Below are positions 57,309 through 64,000 of a stretch of 64,000 nt of DNA, piece by piece (position 1 is the first letter of the stretch; each line of letters opens with the position of its first letter). The DNA comes from Amycolatopsis sp. MtRt-6 (GTDB lineage Bacteria > Actinomycetota > Actinomycetes > Mycobacteriales > Pseudonocardiaceae): assembly GCF_017308975.1 (NCBI RefSeq), contig NZ_JADWPD010000001.1, positions 186,001 through 250,000 on the forward strand, given 5' to 3'. The translations under genes were made by a program, and so were the position numbers. Under the pieces are notes generated by a model that saw only the letters and a program-made list of their open reading frames with translations, was not told the origin of the DNA and searched no databases.

Positions 57309-58613
57309 TCACGAAACCTTGATTCGCGCCGCCGCCCGCGGCCGCCCGACGCCCTGCCAGGACAGTCCGGCGTCCACGATCACCCGCGGGTCGAGCAGGT
57401 TGCGCGTGTCGACGACGTCGATGCCGTCCATGAGCTCGGCCATCGCCGCCCAGTCGAGGTGCTTGAACTCGGCCCACTCGGTCAGCACGACGACGGCGTC
57501 CGCGTCCTTGGCGACCTGGTAGGCGTCGTCGACGACGGTCATCCCGGCGATCTCGCCGTCGACGGCCGGGTCGTAGGCGATCAGCTCGGCCCCCAGTGCG
57601 CACAGCACCGAGCACACGGCGAGCGCGGGCGAGTCGCGCAGGTCGTTGGTGCCCGCCTTGAACGCCAGGCCCAGCACGCCGATCCGGGCGCCGGCCAGTG
57701 TCCCGCCGGCCGCGCCGGCGATCTTCGCGACGATCCGGTCGCGCTGGGCGAGGTTCTCGTCGATGGCCGAAGTCAGCATGGTGAAGTCGTAGTTCACCGA
57801 CTCGGCCACCTTGACCAGCGCGCTGGTGTCCTTCGGCAGGCAGGAGCCACCCCAGCCGGGGCCGGGCTTGAGGAACGTCCGGCCGATGCGCTTGTCGTGG
57901 CCCATGCCCTCGGTGACGAGGTCGATGTCCGCGCCGAGGCGTTCGCACAGCTCGGCGATCGAGTTGACGTAGGAGAGCTTCAGCGCGAGGTAGCAGTTCG
58001 CGGCGTACTTGACCAGCTCGGCGCTCGCCGCGTCGGCGACGACGACCGGCGCGGCCAGCTCGGCGTACAGGTCGCCGACCCAGCGCGCGGCGGCGAGGTC
58101 GTCCGAGCCGACGACGATCCGGTCCGGGCCCAGGAAATCCGCGACCGCGGTGCCTTCGCGGAGGAACTCGGGGTTCGACACCACCGGCACGTCGGCCCGG
58201 CCGACCAGGTCCCGGATCCGCTTCGACGTGCCCACCGGCACGGTCGACTTGGTGACCAGCGCGCAGCCGGCGGGCAGGACGTCGCCGATCTCGGCCGTCA
58301 CCGCCTCGACCGCGCGCAGATCGGCGGAGCCGCCGGCCCCCATCGGCGTCGGCACGCAGAGGAACACCGCCTGCGCGTGGCGGACCGCGTCCCGCGCGCC
58401 GACGACGAACTGGAGGCGCCCGGCCGCGATGCCGCGGTGCACCAGGTCGGCGAGGCCGGGTTCGAGGATGTCCACCCGGCCCGCGGACAGGCGGGAGACC
58501 TTCGCGCGGTCGACGTCCACGCAGGTGACGTAATGACCCAGACTGGCCAGGCAGGCCCCCGTGGTCAAGCCGACGTATCCGGTTCCTACCACCACGATCC
58601 GAGCTGGTGTCAT
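57309..58613 (-). CDS. UDP-glucose/GDP-mannose dehydrogenase family, probable UDP-glucose 6-dehydrogenase
   Basis: A 434-residue NAD-dependent enzyme that oxidises UDP-glucose to UDP-glucuronate. It starts with the Rossmann motif RIVVVGTGYVGLTTGACLASLGH. VSNPEFLREGTAV is typical, the catalytic Cys is in PGPGWGGSCLPKDTSAL (about residue 260), and GLAFKAGTNDLRDSPA marks the C-terminal domain. UDP-glucuronate feeds surface polysaccharides, which fits the glycan genes earlier in the window, though they are 8 kb away. Start ATG 58613. It is divergent from the SDR gene. Confidence 0.93.
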   Translation of the reverse strand: MTPARIVVVGTGYVGLTTGACLASLGHYVTCVDVDRAKVSRLSAGRVDILEPGLADLVHRGIAAGRLQFVVGARDAVRHAQAVFLCVPTPMGAGGSADLRAVEAVTAEIGDVLPAGCALVTKSTVPVGTSKRIRDLVGRADVPVVSNPEFLREGTAVADFLGPDRIVVGSDDLAAARWVGDLYAELAAPVVVADAASAELVKYAANCYLALKLSYVNSIAELCERLGADIDLVTEGMGHDKRIGRTFLKPGPGWGGSCLPKDTSALVKVAESVNYDFTMLTSAIDENLAQRDRIVAKIAGAAGGTLAGARIGVLGLAFKAGTNDLRDSPALAVCSVLCALGAELIAYDPAVDGEIAGMTVVDDAYQVAKDADAVVVLTEWAEFKHLDWAAMAELMDGIDVVDTRNLLDPRVIVDAGLSWQGVGRPRAAARIKVS

Positions 58614-58756
58614 GCCGCTGAAGGTGACAGCCGGAGTTGACCACGACGCTAACGGAAACAGTCGGGCCCGAGAGCGGTGAGCGAAGACACGAACCGCGGA
58701 TGCGAACGAGCGTTAACCTGGGTCGGCGAATCGGAGCAGCGAAGGGAACGGCAGAG

Positions 58757-59515
58757 ATGCAGATCAACGGCACCGCGGCGCTCGTCACCGGCGGCGCGTC
58801 CGGCCTCGGCGGAGCGACGGCGAAGGCCCTCGCGGCCAAGGGCGCGCGGGTGTTCGCGCTGGACCTGGCGTCGTCCATCGAGAAGGCCGAGCAGATCGAC
58901 GGCATCACCTACGTCGAGGCCGACGTCACCGACGTCGAGCAGGTCGAGGCCGCCGTGGCCACGGCGGCGGGCTCCGGCGTGCCGCTGCGGACGGTGGTGA
59001 ACTGCGCCGGCATCGGCCCGTCCGCGCGGATCCTGTCCAAGAAGGGCCGCCACGACCTCGCGCTGTACGCGAAGGTCATCCAGATCAACCTCGTCGGCAC
59101 GTTCAACGTGCTGACGATCGCGTCCGAGGCGATCGCGAAGACCGAGCCCCTCGAAGACGACGCCCGCGGCGTCATCATCAACACCGCCTCCATCGCGGCG
59201 TTCGACGGCCAGATCGGGCAGGTCGCCTACTCGTCGTCCAAGGGCGGCGTGGTCGGCATGACGCTCCCCGCGGCCCGCGACCTGGCCTCGCACGGCATCC
59301 GCGTGCTGACCATCGCGCCGGGCATCGTCGACACCCCGATGCTCGCCACGGTCAGCGACGAGTTCCGCGCGTCGCTCGCTTCCGGCGTTCCGTTCCCGAA
59401 GCGGCTCGCGCGGCCGGACGAGTACGCGCAGCTCGCGCTGTCGCTCATCGACCACGACTACCTGAACGGCGAGGTCGTCCGGATGGACGGCTCGCTCCGG
59501 ATGGCCCCGCGCTGA
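58757..59515 (+). CDS. Short-chain dehydrogenase, 3-hydroxyacyl-CoA dehydrogenase type 2-like
   Basis: A 252-residue SDR. The cofactor motif TGGASGLGGATAKALAAKGA, the DVTD and NCAGIG segments, and the active-site Ser (IINTASIAAFDGQIGQ) with YSSSK (Tyr and Lys) are all present. The closest type is HSD17B10-like 3-hydroxyacyl-CoA dehydrogenase, used in beta-oxidation of branched or steroid acyl-CoA. ATG 58757 starts at MQINGTAALVTGG. A perfect palindromic terminator follows the stop. Confidence 0.92.
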   Translation: MQINGTAALVTGGASGLGGATAKALAAKGARVFALDLASSIEKAEQIDGITYVEADVTDVEQVEAAVATAAGSGVPLRTVVNCAGIGPSARILSKKGRHDLALYAKVIQINLVGTFNVLTIASEAIAKTEPLEDDARGVIINTASIAAFDGQIGQVAYSSSKGGVVGMTLPAARDLASHGIRVLTIAPGIVDTPMLATVSDEFRASLASGVPFPKRLARPDEYAQLALSLIDHDYLNGEVVRMDGSLRMAPR

Positions 59516-59521
59516 CGCCGA

Positions 59522-59551
59522 GGGCGGCACTTTCACGTGAAAGTGCCGCCC
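59522..59551. terminator. Perfect 30-base palindromic terminator
   Basis: GGGCGGCACTTTCAC is followed at once by its exact complement, centred on CACGTG, six bases past the SDR stop. Confidence 0.8.
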
Positions 59552-59558
59552 GTGCCGA

Positions 59559-59743
59559 TCAGCGGGTCAGGCGGACTTCGAGGCCGATGCCGTCGGTCGT
59601 CACCGGGCAGCCGCCGAACTCGCTCTCCGCGGCCAGCGCCTCGAACTCCCCCAGTCCGGGAATTCGCCGGTTTCGTGGTAGCGCCGCCAGGCGTCGAGGC
59701 CCGGCAGGGCGCCGGTGGTCAGTTCTTCGAGGAAGCCGCACAC
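59559..59743 (-). pseudogene. Small frameshifted gene
   Basis: From GTG 59743 the frame reads CGFLEELTTGALPGLDAWRR, YHETGEFPDWG and then breaks at a run of five G (minus strand; 59648-59652). In the next frame it continues GEFEALAAESEFGGCPVTTDGIGLEVRLTR and stops at 59559. One extra G would restore a protein of about 61 residues with sensible codon use. No family recognised. It is a decayed gene or a homopolymer sequencing error. Confidence 0.5.
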
Positions 59744-59765
59744 CCGGCGTCAGCCACTGGACTAC

Positions 59766-61406
59766 TCAGAGATCGAACATGTACGGCACTTCGGCCTGCG
59801 CCCGGGCGTCGATCCACTCGCGCAGTGCCCGCGTCGCCAGGACGTCGTCCTCGTTGTAGCGGAGGAGGCGTTCGCGCTGGTCGTCGTCCGGTTTCTCGCC
59901 GTCCATGCCCACGGCGTCGCGGTACCAGCGCATCGATGCCTCGCCGCCCGCCTCCGGGTCGCGCCAGGAGAAGCCGGCCACCGGGGCGATCACCTTCAGG
60001 CCCTTGCCGTGGGAGCAGAGGAACTGGTCGGTGACGCTGCGGAAGAGGTCGACCCACTCCTCGGAATCCACAAAGGACTGGATGGCCTTCTTCGTGGGGA
60101 CGCCGGGGTGGTCGCCGAAGCGCTCGACGGACCCGAAGAGCCAGCGGTTCTCGGCCAGCGCGTTGTAGCAGTAGGCGCGGAAGGTCAGGCCCGCCGCCTC
60201 GGTGCGCTCGCGGACGTCGGTCAGCCAGGCCCAGAACTCGGCGAAGGACCGGGCTTCGTCGTCGGTGGGCAGCGGGTCCCACGTCGCGAAGGCGCGATAG
60301 CCCTGCGGGACGCCGATGTCGGCGCCGCTGAGCAGGCAGCCCCAGAGGTACGCGCCGGCGTCGCCGAAGCTCTCCATGTCGACGTCGACCTCGACGTCGG
60401 CGCGCGGCACCTCGACCTGGTCGACGCGGCGCACCAGCGTCAGGTCGGCCAGCCAGGCACGGGCGAGCACGACGGCGTCCGGGAAGGTGACGCCGGTCCA
60501 GTTCACCTCCGGCGGCTCGCCCGCCGGGTCGAGCGCGGCCAGCTTGTCCACAGTGGACACGCCGGCCCGGCGCAGCTCGACGGCGTCCTCGCCGCGCACC
60601 ACGAGGCTGACGTCGCGGGTTTCGGTGAGCACGACCTCGCACGTCGGCCACCACGGGCAGCGACGGCACTCCAGCACGCGCGACGGCTCGGCGAGGGGCT
60701 CCTCGCCGTTCGCGGCGGCGGTGGCGATGGCGAGCCGGTCGGCGAACCGGGCCTGGTACTCGGTGAGGGCGTTGCGGCCGCCCGGCCAGGTGCCCGCCGT
60801 GAGGTCGTGCCAGACGACGACGTCGGCGTCGAGCCCGATGACGCCGCCGAGGGTGCTGCTCTCGTCGGCCTGCCCGAGCGTCTGCAGCATGCGGCGGATG
60901 TGCACGAGCCGGAACTGGTCGCGCGGCTGCGACCGGACCTTGCGGCCTTCGTCGGCTTTCCGGTGCGCCGGGTCGAGGTCGGTCAGCGCGGTGACGATCG
61001 CCCCGGCCCCGCGGTCGGTGATGCGGTGGCGCACGACGAGCACCGGGACGTACCCGCGGCCGGTGCGGACGAGCAGGTCGATGCCGCCACGCCGGTGCCC
61101 GGCCGGGTCGACCGGCAGCAGCGCACCCCAGATGTAGCGCGCCCCGTCGGCGAAGGCCTGCAGCGTCTGCTCGACGCGCTCGTGGGCGGGCAGGTCGCGG
61201 CCGATCTTCACCCAGTGGTCGTCGTTGGCGGCCATCAGCCGGGTGACGATGTCCTCCCGGTGGGCGGCGGCGTCGGCGATGCGCTGCTGCGCGGTGGGGT
61301 CGGGCGGGGAAAGCGGGACCTCGCGCATGGCGGGGTCGTGTTCGAGGTGCACGCGGCGACGGCAGCGGCTGACCGCGCCCGCGTCGAGTACCACCTCGGT
61401 GTTCAT
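59766..61406 (-). CDS. TM0106-family RecB-like nuclease
   Basis: A 546-residue protein. The N-terminal half is a RecB/Cas4-like PD-(D/E)XK nuclease region with CRRRVHLEHDP at the start, GGIDLLVRTGRGYVPVLVVRH (active-site strand) and a probable iron-sulfur cysteine cluster in LECRRCPWWPTCEV. The C-terminal half (about 355-546) is an RNase-H-like exonuclease domain (VEVDVDMESFG as Exo I, YCYNALAENRWL, LRYNEDDVLATRALREW as the last motif). TM0106-type proteins are widespread in actinobacteria; their biological role is unclear. No CRISPR genes are near. Start ATG 61406. Confidence 0.88.
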   Translation of the reverse strand: MNTEVVLDAGAVSRCRRRVHLEHDPAMREVPLSPPDPTAQQRIADAAAHREDIVTRLMAANDDHWVKIGRDLPAHERVEQTLQAFADGARYIWGALLPVDPAGHRRGGIDLLVRTGRGYVPVLVVRHRITDRGAGAIVTALTDLDPAHRKADEGRKVRSQPRDQFRLVHIRRMLQTLGQADESSTLGGVIGLDADVVVWHDLTAGTWPGGRNALTEYQARFADRLAIATAAANGEEPLAEPSRVLECRRCPWWPTCEVVLTETRDVSLVVRGEDAVELRRAGVSTVDKLAALDPAGEPPEVNWTGVTFPDAVVLARAWLADLTLVRRVDQVEVPRADVEVDVDMESFGDAGAYLWGCLLSGADIGVPQGYRAFATWDPLPTDDEARSFAEFWAWLTDVRERTEAAGLTFRAYCYNALAENRWLFGSVERFGDHPGVPTKKAIQSFVDSEEWVDLFRSVTDQFLCSHGKGLKVIAPVAGFSWRDPEAGGEASMRWYRDAVGMDGEKPDDDQRERLLRYNEDDVLATRALREWIDARAQAEVPYMFDL

Positions 61407-61497
61407 GGAGATCACTCTAGATTCCCACCGCCGAGCCGACATGCCCGCCACCCAGGCGACCAGTAAGTTCGACCTCGACACGTCGCAGGGAGGTGCC

Positions 61498-61959
61498 ATG
61501 GCGCGCAAGGCCAAGGTCGTGGGTGAAGCCAGGTTCACCCCTAAGAGGGCGAAGAACGCGGTCGCGGTGGCGAAGGTGCTGGGCCCGGCCATGCTGCCGG
61601 TGGTGGCACCGCTCGCGGTCCGCGCGGCGGGCGCGGCCCGGGAGGCGTACGACCGCTACCAGGCGCGCAAGCTGGGAGTCTCGGTAGACAGGCTGGGCGA
61701 GTACACCGGCCGCGGCGCGGCCCTGCACGCCCGGATCGCGGGGGTGGCCGAGGGCTGCCAGGACCTCCGCAAGTCGGAGAAGGCGTCGAAGGCGGACGAG
61801 GAGTTCGCGGCGGGGGCGCTGGGAACGCTGGAGCAGCTGTCGGCATCGGTGCGCGCGGCGGAGCGGATGCCGACGGCACGACGGAAGTCGGTCCACCGCG
61901 CGGTGGCCGGCGAGCTGGAGCGGCTGGAGGGCCAGCTGCTGCACCGGCTCGGCCTCTGA
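61498..61959 (+). CDS. DUF6474 family protein
   Basis: A 153-residue basic protein, conserved in Pseudonocardiaceae and mycobacteria. It has a basic N-terminus (ARKAKVVGEARFTPKRAKNAVAVAKVLG), a hydrophobic stretch of about 20 residues (PAMLPVVAPLAVRAAGAAREA), then helical, charged segments. The function is unknown; a membrane-peripheral location is possible. The start is well fixed by GGGAGGTGCC before ATG 61498. It is divergent from the RecB-like nuclease gene. Confidence 0.85.
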   Translation: MARKAKVVGEARFTPKRAKNAVAVAKVLGPAMLPVVAPLAVRAAGAAREAYDRYQARKLGVSVDRLGEYTGRGAALHARIAGVAEGCQDLRKSEKASKADEEFAAGALGTLEQLSASVRAAERMPTARRKSVHRAVAGELERLEGQLLHRLGL

Positions 61960-62095
61960 CGACAGCGGCCCCACCCTCTTCCTCGCGGGGTCCCGGAACC
62001 CTACGCCCAAGTGTCTCACCGGTGTGACAGAAAGCCGTAGGCACAACCGGGCACCACCCAGACCTCCCCGCCCACCCCGATACGAAGCCGAAAAC

Positions 62096-62155
62096 ACGGA
62101 CGGTGGCACCGGGTCAAGGCACGCTTTCCCGCCTTGACGCGGTGCCACCGTCCGT
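62096..62155. terminator. Long hairpin between DUF6474 and the ABC operon
   Basis: ACGGACGGTGGCACC and GTCAAGGC on the left pair with their complements on the right, giving a 24-bp stem with a single G-G mismatch and a 10-base loop. It separates the convergent DUF6474 and osmoprotectant genes. Confidence 0.8.
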
Positions 62156-62187
62156 AGTCACAATCAGGCTTCGGGGTGGAGCAGCGG

Positions 62188-63147
62188 CTACTGGATGAAG
62201 CCCTTCTTCACCATCCAGTCATGCGCCACCTTCCCAGCGTCCTCACCATCGACATCGACCTGCTTGCAAAGCTCGATCATCTGCTCGTTGTCGATCGCCG
62301 CGCTCACCTTCTCCAACGGCCCGCGAACCTCCGGGTGCTGCTTCAGCCACTCCGTGCGCAGCGTTGCCACCGCGTTGTACTGGGGAAACGCCTTCTTGTC
62401 GTCCTCCAGCACCCGCAGGTTCAACCCCGAGATCCGGCCGTCCGTCGTGAACACCTCGCCCACCGGACAAGTCCCGCTCGCCACCGCCGAGTAGATCGTG
62501 CCGATCCCGAAGTTCTTCACTGTCGGGTTCTGGAAGCCGTACGCCTTGACCGCGGCCGGGAAGCCGTCCTGGCGGCTGGTGAACTCCGTCTCCAGGCAGA
62601 ACACCGCCTGGTCCGGCTTCTGCTTGATGAACGCCGCCAGGTCCGACGTCGTCTTCAGATTGTTGGCAGCGCCGTACGCCTCCGTCACCGCGAAGGCGTA
62701 CTGGTCGTTCAGCGGCGAATAGTTGAGCCAGGTGACGCCGAACTTCTCCTCGTCCGCCTTGGCCGTCGCCTCGTACTGGGCCTGCTCGCCGCCCGGGACG
62801 GGGAGCTCGTTGCCCTGGTAGTTGATCCAGCCCGTGCCCGTGTACTCCCACGTGACGTCCGTCTGGCCGGACAGCAGCGCCTGGCGCGACGAGTTCGAGC
62901 CCTTGATGTCGGACAGGTCGACCACGTCCGCGCCCGCGGCCGTCAACGCCATCTCGGCCATGTACGCCAGGATGATGTTCTCGGTGAAGTCCTTCGACCC
63001 CACCGTGATCTTCACGCCCTGCAGGGCCGGGATCGGCTGGATCGAGCCGGGCCTGATGTCGTACGGCACCGCCTGGTTGACCGTCAGGCCGCAGGACGAC
63101 AGCGTCACGCCCAGCAGCGCCACGACGGCCAGTCGCCGGAGTTTCAT
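62188..63147 (-). CDS. Osmoprotectant ABC transporter substrate-binding lipoprotein
   Basis: A 319-residue lipoprotein that binds quaternary amines such as glycine betaine or choline. The signal peptide ends in a lipobox (GVTLSSC, Cys at about residue 19). ITVGSKDFTENIILAYMAEMAL and SRQALLSGQTDVTWEYTGTGWINYQ are typical of the OpuBC/OpuCC/ProX group, including aromatic residues for the cation cage. ATG 63147 overlaps the permease stop (ATGA at 63144-63147), so the genes are coupled. Confidence 0.93.
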   Translation of the reverse strand: MKLRRLAVVALLGVTLSSCGLTVNQAVPYDIRPGSIQPIPALQGVKITVGSKDFTENIILAYMAEMALTAAGADVVDLSDIKGSNSSRQALLSGQTDVTWEYTGTGWINYQGNELPVPGGEQAQYEATAKADEEKFGVTWLNYSPLNDQYAFAVTEAYGAANNLKTTSDLAAFIKQKPDQAVFCLETEFTSRQDGFPAAVKAYGFQNPTVKNFGIGTIYSAVASGTCPVGEVFTTDGRISGLNLRVLEDDKKAFPQYNAVATLRTEWLKQHPEVRGPLEKVSAAIDNEQMIELCKQVDVDGEDAGKVAHDWMVKKGFIQ

Positions 63148-63923
63148 CGCAGCCCCTTCGGTCCGAAGTACTGTTCGGCGACCGCGCCCAGCCAGTCGAC
63201 CAGCAGCGCCAGCGCGACGGCCAGCACCGAGCCGGTGACGAGCACCGGGGTCAGGTTGAGCTTGTAGCCGGTGTCGATGAGCAGCCCGAAGCCGCCGGCG
63301 TTGACGAACATGCCGAACGTCGCCGTGCCGACCGCCAGGACCAGGGACGTGCGCAGGCCGGCCAGGATCAGCGGGACGGCCAGCGGGAGTTCGACCCGCC
63401 AGAGCACCGCGCCCGCCGACATCCCGATGCCGCGGCCGGCGTCGATCAGCGCCGGGTCGACCTGCTGGATGCCGACCATCGTGTTCCGCAGCACCGGCAG
63501 CAGCGAGTAGAACGCCAGCGGCAGCGCCGCCACCCAGATGCCCCCGGTCGCGCCGGTGATGATGAACCACAGCACCAGCACGCCCAGCGCGGGCGCGGCC
63601 TGGCCGATGTTCGCGATGGCCAGGAAGACCGGGGCCAGGAAGCGCGCCCACGGCCGCGTCACGACCACCCCGAGCGGCACCGCGACGAGCACGACGATCG
63701 CCGTCACCACGAGCGTCATCAGCAGGTGGTCCCACAGCGCCGTGAGCAACGTCGACGCGTTCAGCGTCTCCTTCTCCGTCGCGTTCAGGCCGCTGGAGAA
63801 CACGGCGGCGAGCGTCACCGCGACGATCACCAGCACCGCGATCGGCTGGGCGAACAGCCGGACGCGTTCCGCGCGTTTCGAGCCCGATTCGGTGCTGAAG
63901 CCGGTGTCGACGACCGCCGTCAT
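63144..63923 (-). CDS. Osmoprotectant ABC transporter permease
   Basis: A 259-residue inner-membrane permease with about six hydrophobic segments. LLMTLVVTAIVVLVAVPLGVVVTR and ANIGQAAPALGVLVL are typical of the OpuCB/ProW group, and the EAA-type loop reads IDAGRGIGMSAGAVLWRVELPLAVPLILAGLR. ATG 63923 overlaps the stop of the upstream ATPase-like gene (ATGA at 63920-63923) and its own stop overlaps the lipoprotein start. Confidence 0.93.
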   Translation of the reverse strand: MTAVVDTGFSTESGSKRAERVRLFAQPIAVLVIVAVTLAAVFSSGLNATEKETLNASTLLTALWDHLLMTLVVTAIVVLVAVPLGVVVTRPWARFLAPVFLAIANIGQAAPALGVLVLWFIITGATGGIWVAALPLAFYSLLPVLRNTMVGIQQVDPALIDAGRGIGMSAGAVLWRVELPLAVPLILAGLRTSLVLAVGTATFGMFVNAGGFGLLIDTGYKLNLTPVLVTGSVLAVALALLVDWLGAVAEQYFGPKGLR

Positions 63924-64000
63924 GCCGGCACCTCTTCGTCGCTGGTGTGCTCCTCGCGCAGCTGCTGGATGGTCGCGATCACGGTGTCCAGCTGGATCGT
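63920..64000 (-). CDS. Probable ATP-binding subunit of the osmoprotectant transporter (C-terminal end only)
   Basis: Only the last 26 residues are in the window (TIQLDTVIATIQQLREEHTS...VPA). The G/T-I-Q-L-D-T-V-I strand-helix looks like the end of a CBS domain, which forms the C-terminus of OpuCA-type ATPases. The ATGA overlap with the permease start supports an ATPase-permease-lipoprotein operon. A second permease instead of the ATPase cannot be excluded from this fragment. Confidence 0.6.
   Translation of the reverse strand, partial: TIQLDTVIATIQQLREEHTSDEEVPA

Noticed and set aside
59766..61406. Cas4-type component of a CRISPR or defence system
   Set aside because: The RecB-like half and cysteine cluster resemble Cas4, but the domain layout is that of TM0106-type proteins and there are no cas genes or arrays nearby.

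Overview
The window is GC-rich, densely coded DNA with the gene set of a mycothiol-producing, filamentous-type actinomycete. Markers are a mycothiol S-conjugate amidase (Mca), IdeR/DtxR-type iron boxes, SigE-family and ECF sigma factors, actinobacterial families DUF5926, DUF6474 and DUF4328, an nSTAND ATPase with an N-terminal helix-turn-helix, and a secreted GH16 glucanase. The style fits Pseudonocardiaceae, most likely Amycolatopsis or a close relative; that placement is inference from gene content. There is no insertion sequence, integrase, phage gene, rRNA or CRISPR array, and no gene-free stretch over 300 bases. It reads as ordinary chromosome with some accessory islands.

Region by region. 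1-3955: cytochrome bd oxidase subunit I (cut by the window edge), an S41 peptidase, a GDT1/TMEM165-type cation transporter and a DUF998 membrane protein. 3952-6702: homogentisate unit (IclR regulator and a conserved unknown, divergent from hmgA, with a palindromic operator in the hmgA leader). 6754-11432: small secreted protein, then an odd set made of an HTH-nSTAND protein whose Walker A lysine is replaced by valine, a membrane-anchored solute-binding/VWA fusion, and a membrane coiled-coil protein. 11429-14652: LysR-MFS divergent pair and a membrane protein. 14771-18816: iron-linked DUF2470 protein, split-barrel flavoprotein, CPBP protease, arginine deiminase, ferritin with iron boxes. 18883-23005: SigE-type sigma plus partner, DUF952, DUF5926, P450. 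23018-27600: Mca translationally coupled to a drug-type exporter with a divergent TetR, DUF4328 and rhodanese, bracketed by two arrays of the same 21-bp palindromic repeat. 27597-34648: SSS symporter, DUF485-like partner and LytTR regulator, GH16 glucanase with its ribosome-binding site inside a hairpin, SppA-like protease, LytS-type kinase. 34749-40404: Nei-type glycosylase, sigma/anti-sigma fusion, tRNA-Gly(GCC), orphan Imm7 immunity protein, DUF2716, a frameshifted hydrolase. 40648-49191: surface-glycan locus (giant methyltransferase/GT2/GT4 fusion, second methyltransferase, AlgX/AlgJ-like acetyltransferase) bracketed by two paralogous membrane proteins. 49286-55006: a 31-residue membrane peptide, NarL-type two-component system, MmyB-like regulator with divergent DHA2 exporter, ECF sigma coupled to a double-VOC protein. 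55003-64000: gamma-glutamyltransferase, VOC protein, UDP-glucose dehydrogenase, SDR, TM0106-type RecB-like nuclease, DUF6474, and an osmoprotectant ABC operon running off the right edge.

Two themes run through the window. Genes are packed so tightly that nine convergent pairs overlap at their 3' ends, four by interlocked stop codons only. Many regulator/target pairs are divergent with a clear palindrome in the gap, which allows operator assignment from sequence alone. The best candidates for undescribed biology are the Walker-A-degenerate nSTAND/VWA module, the Mca-exporter coupling, the two 21-bp repeat arrays, the glycan locus framed by paralogs, and the hairpin that hides the glucanase ribosome-binding site.
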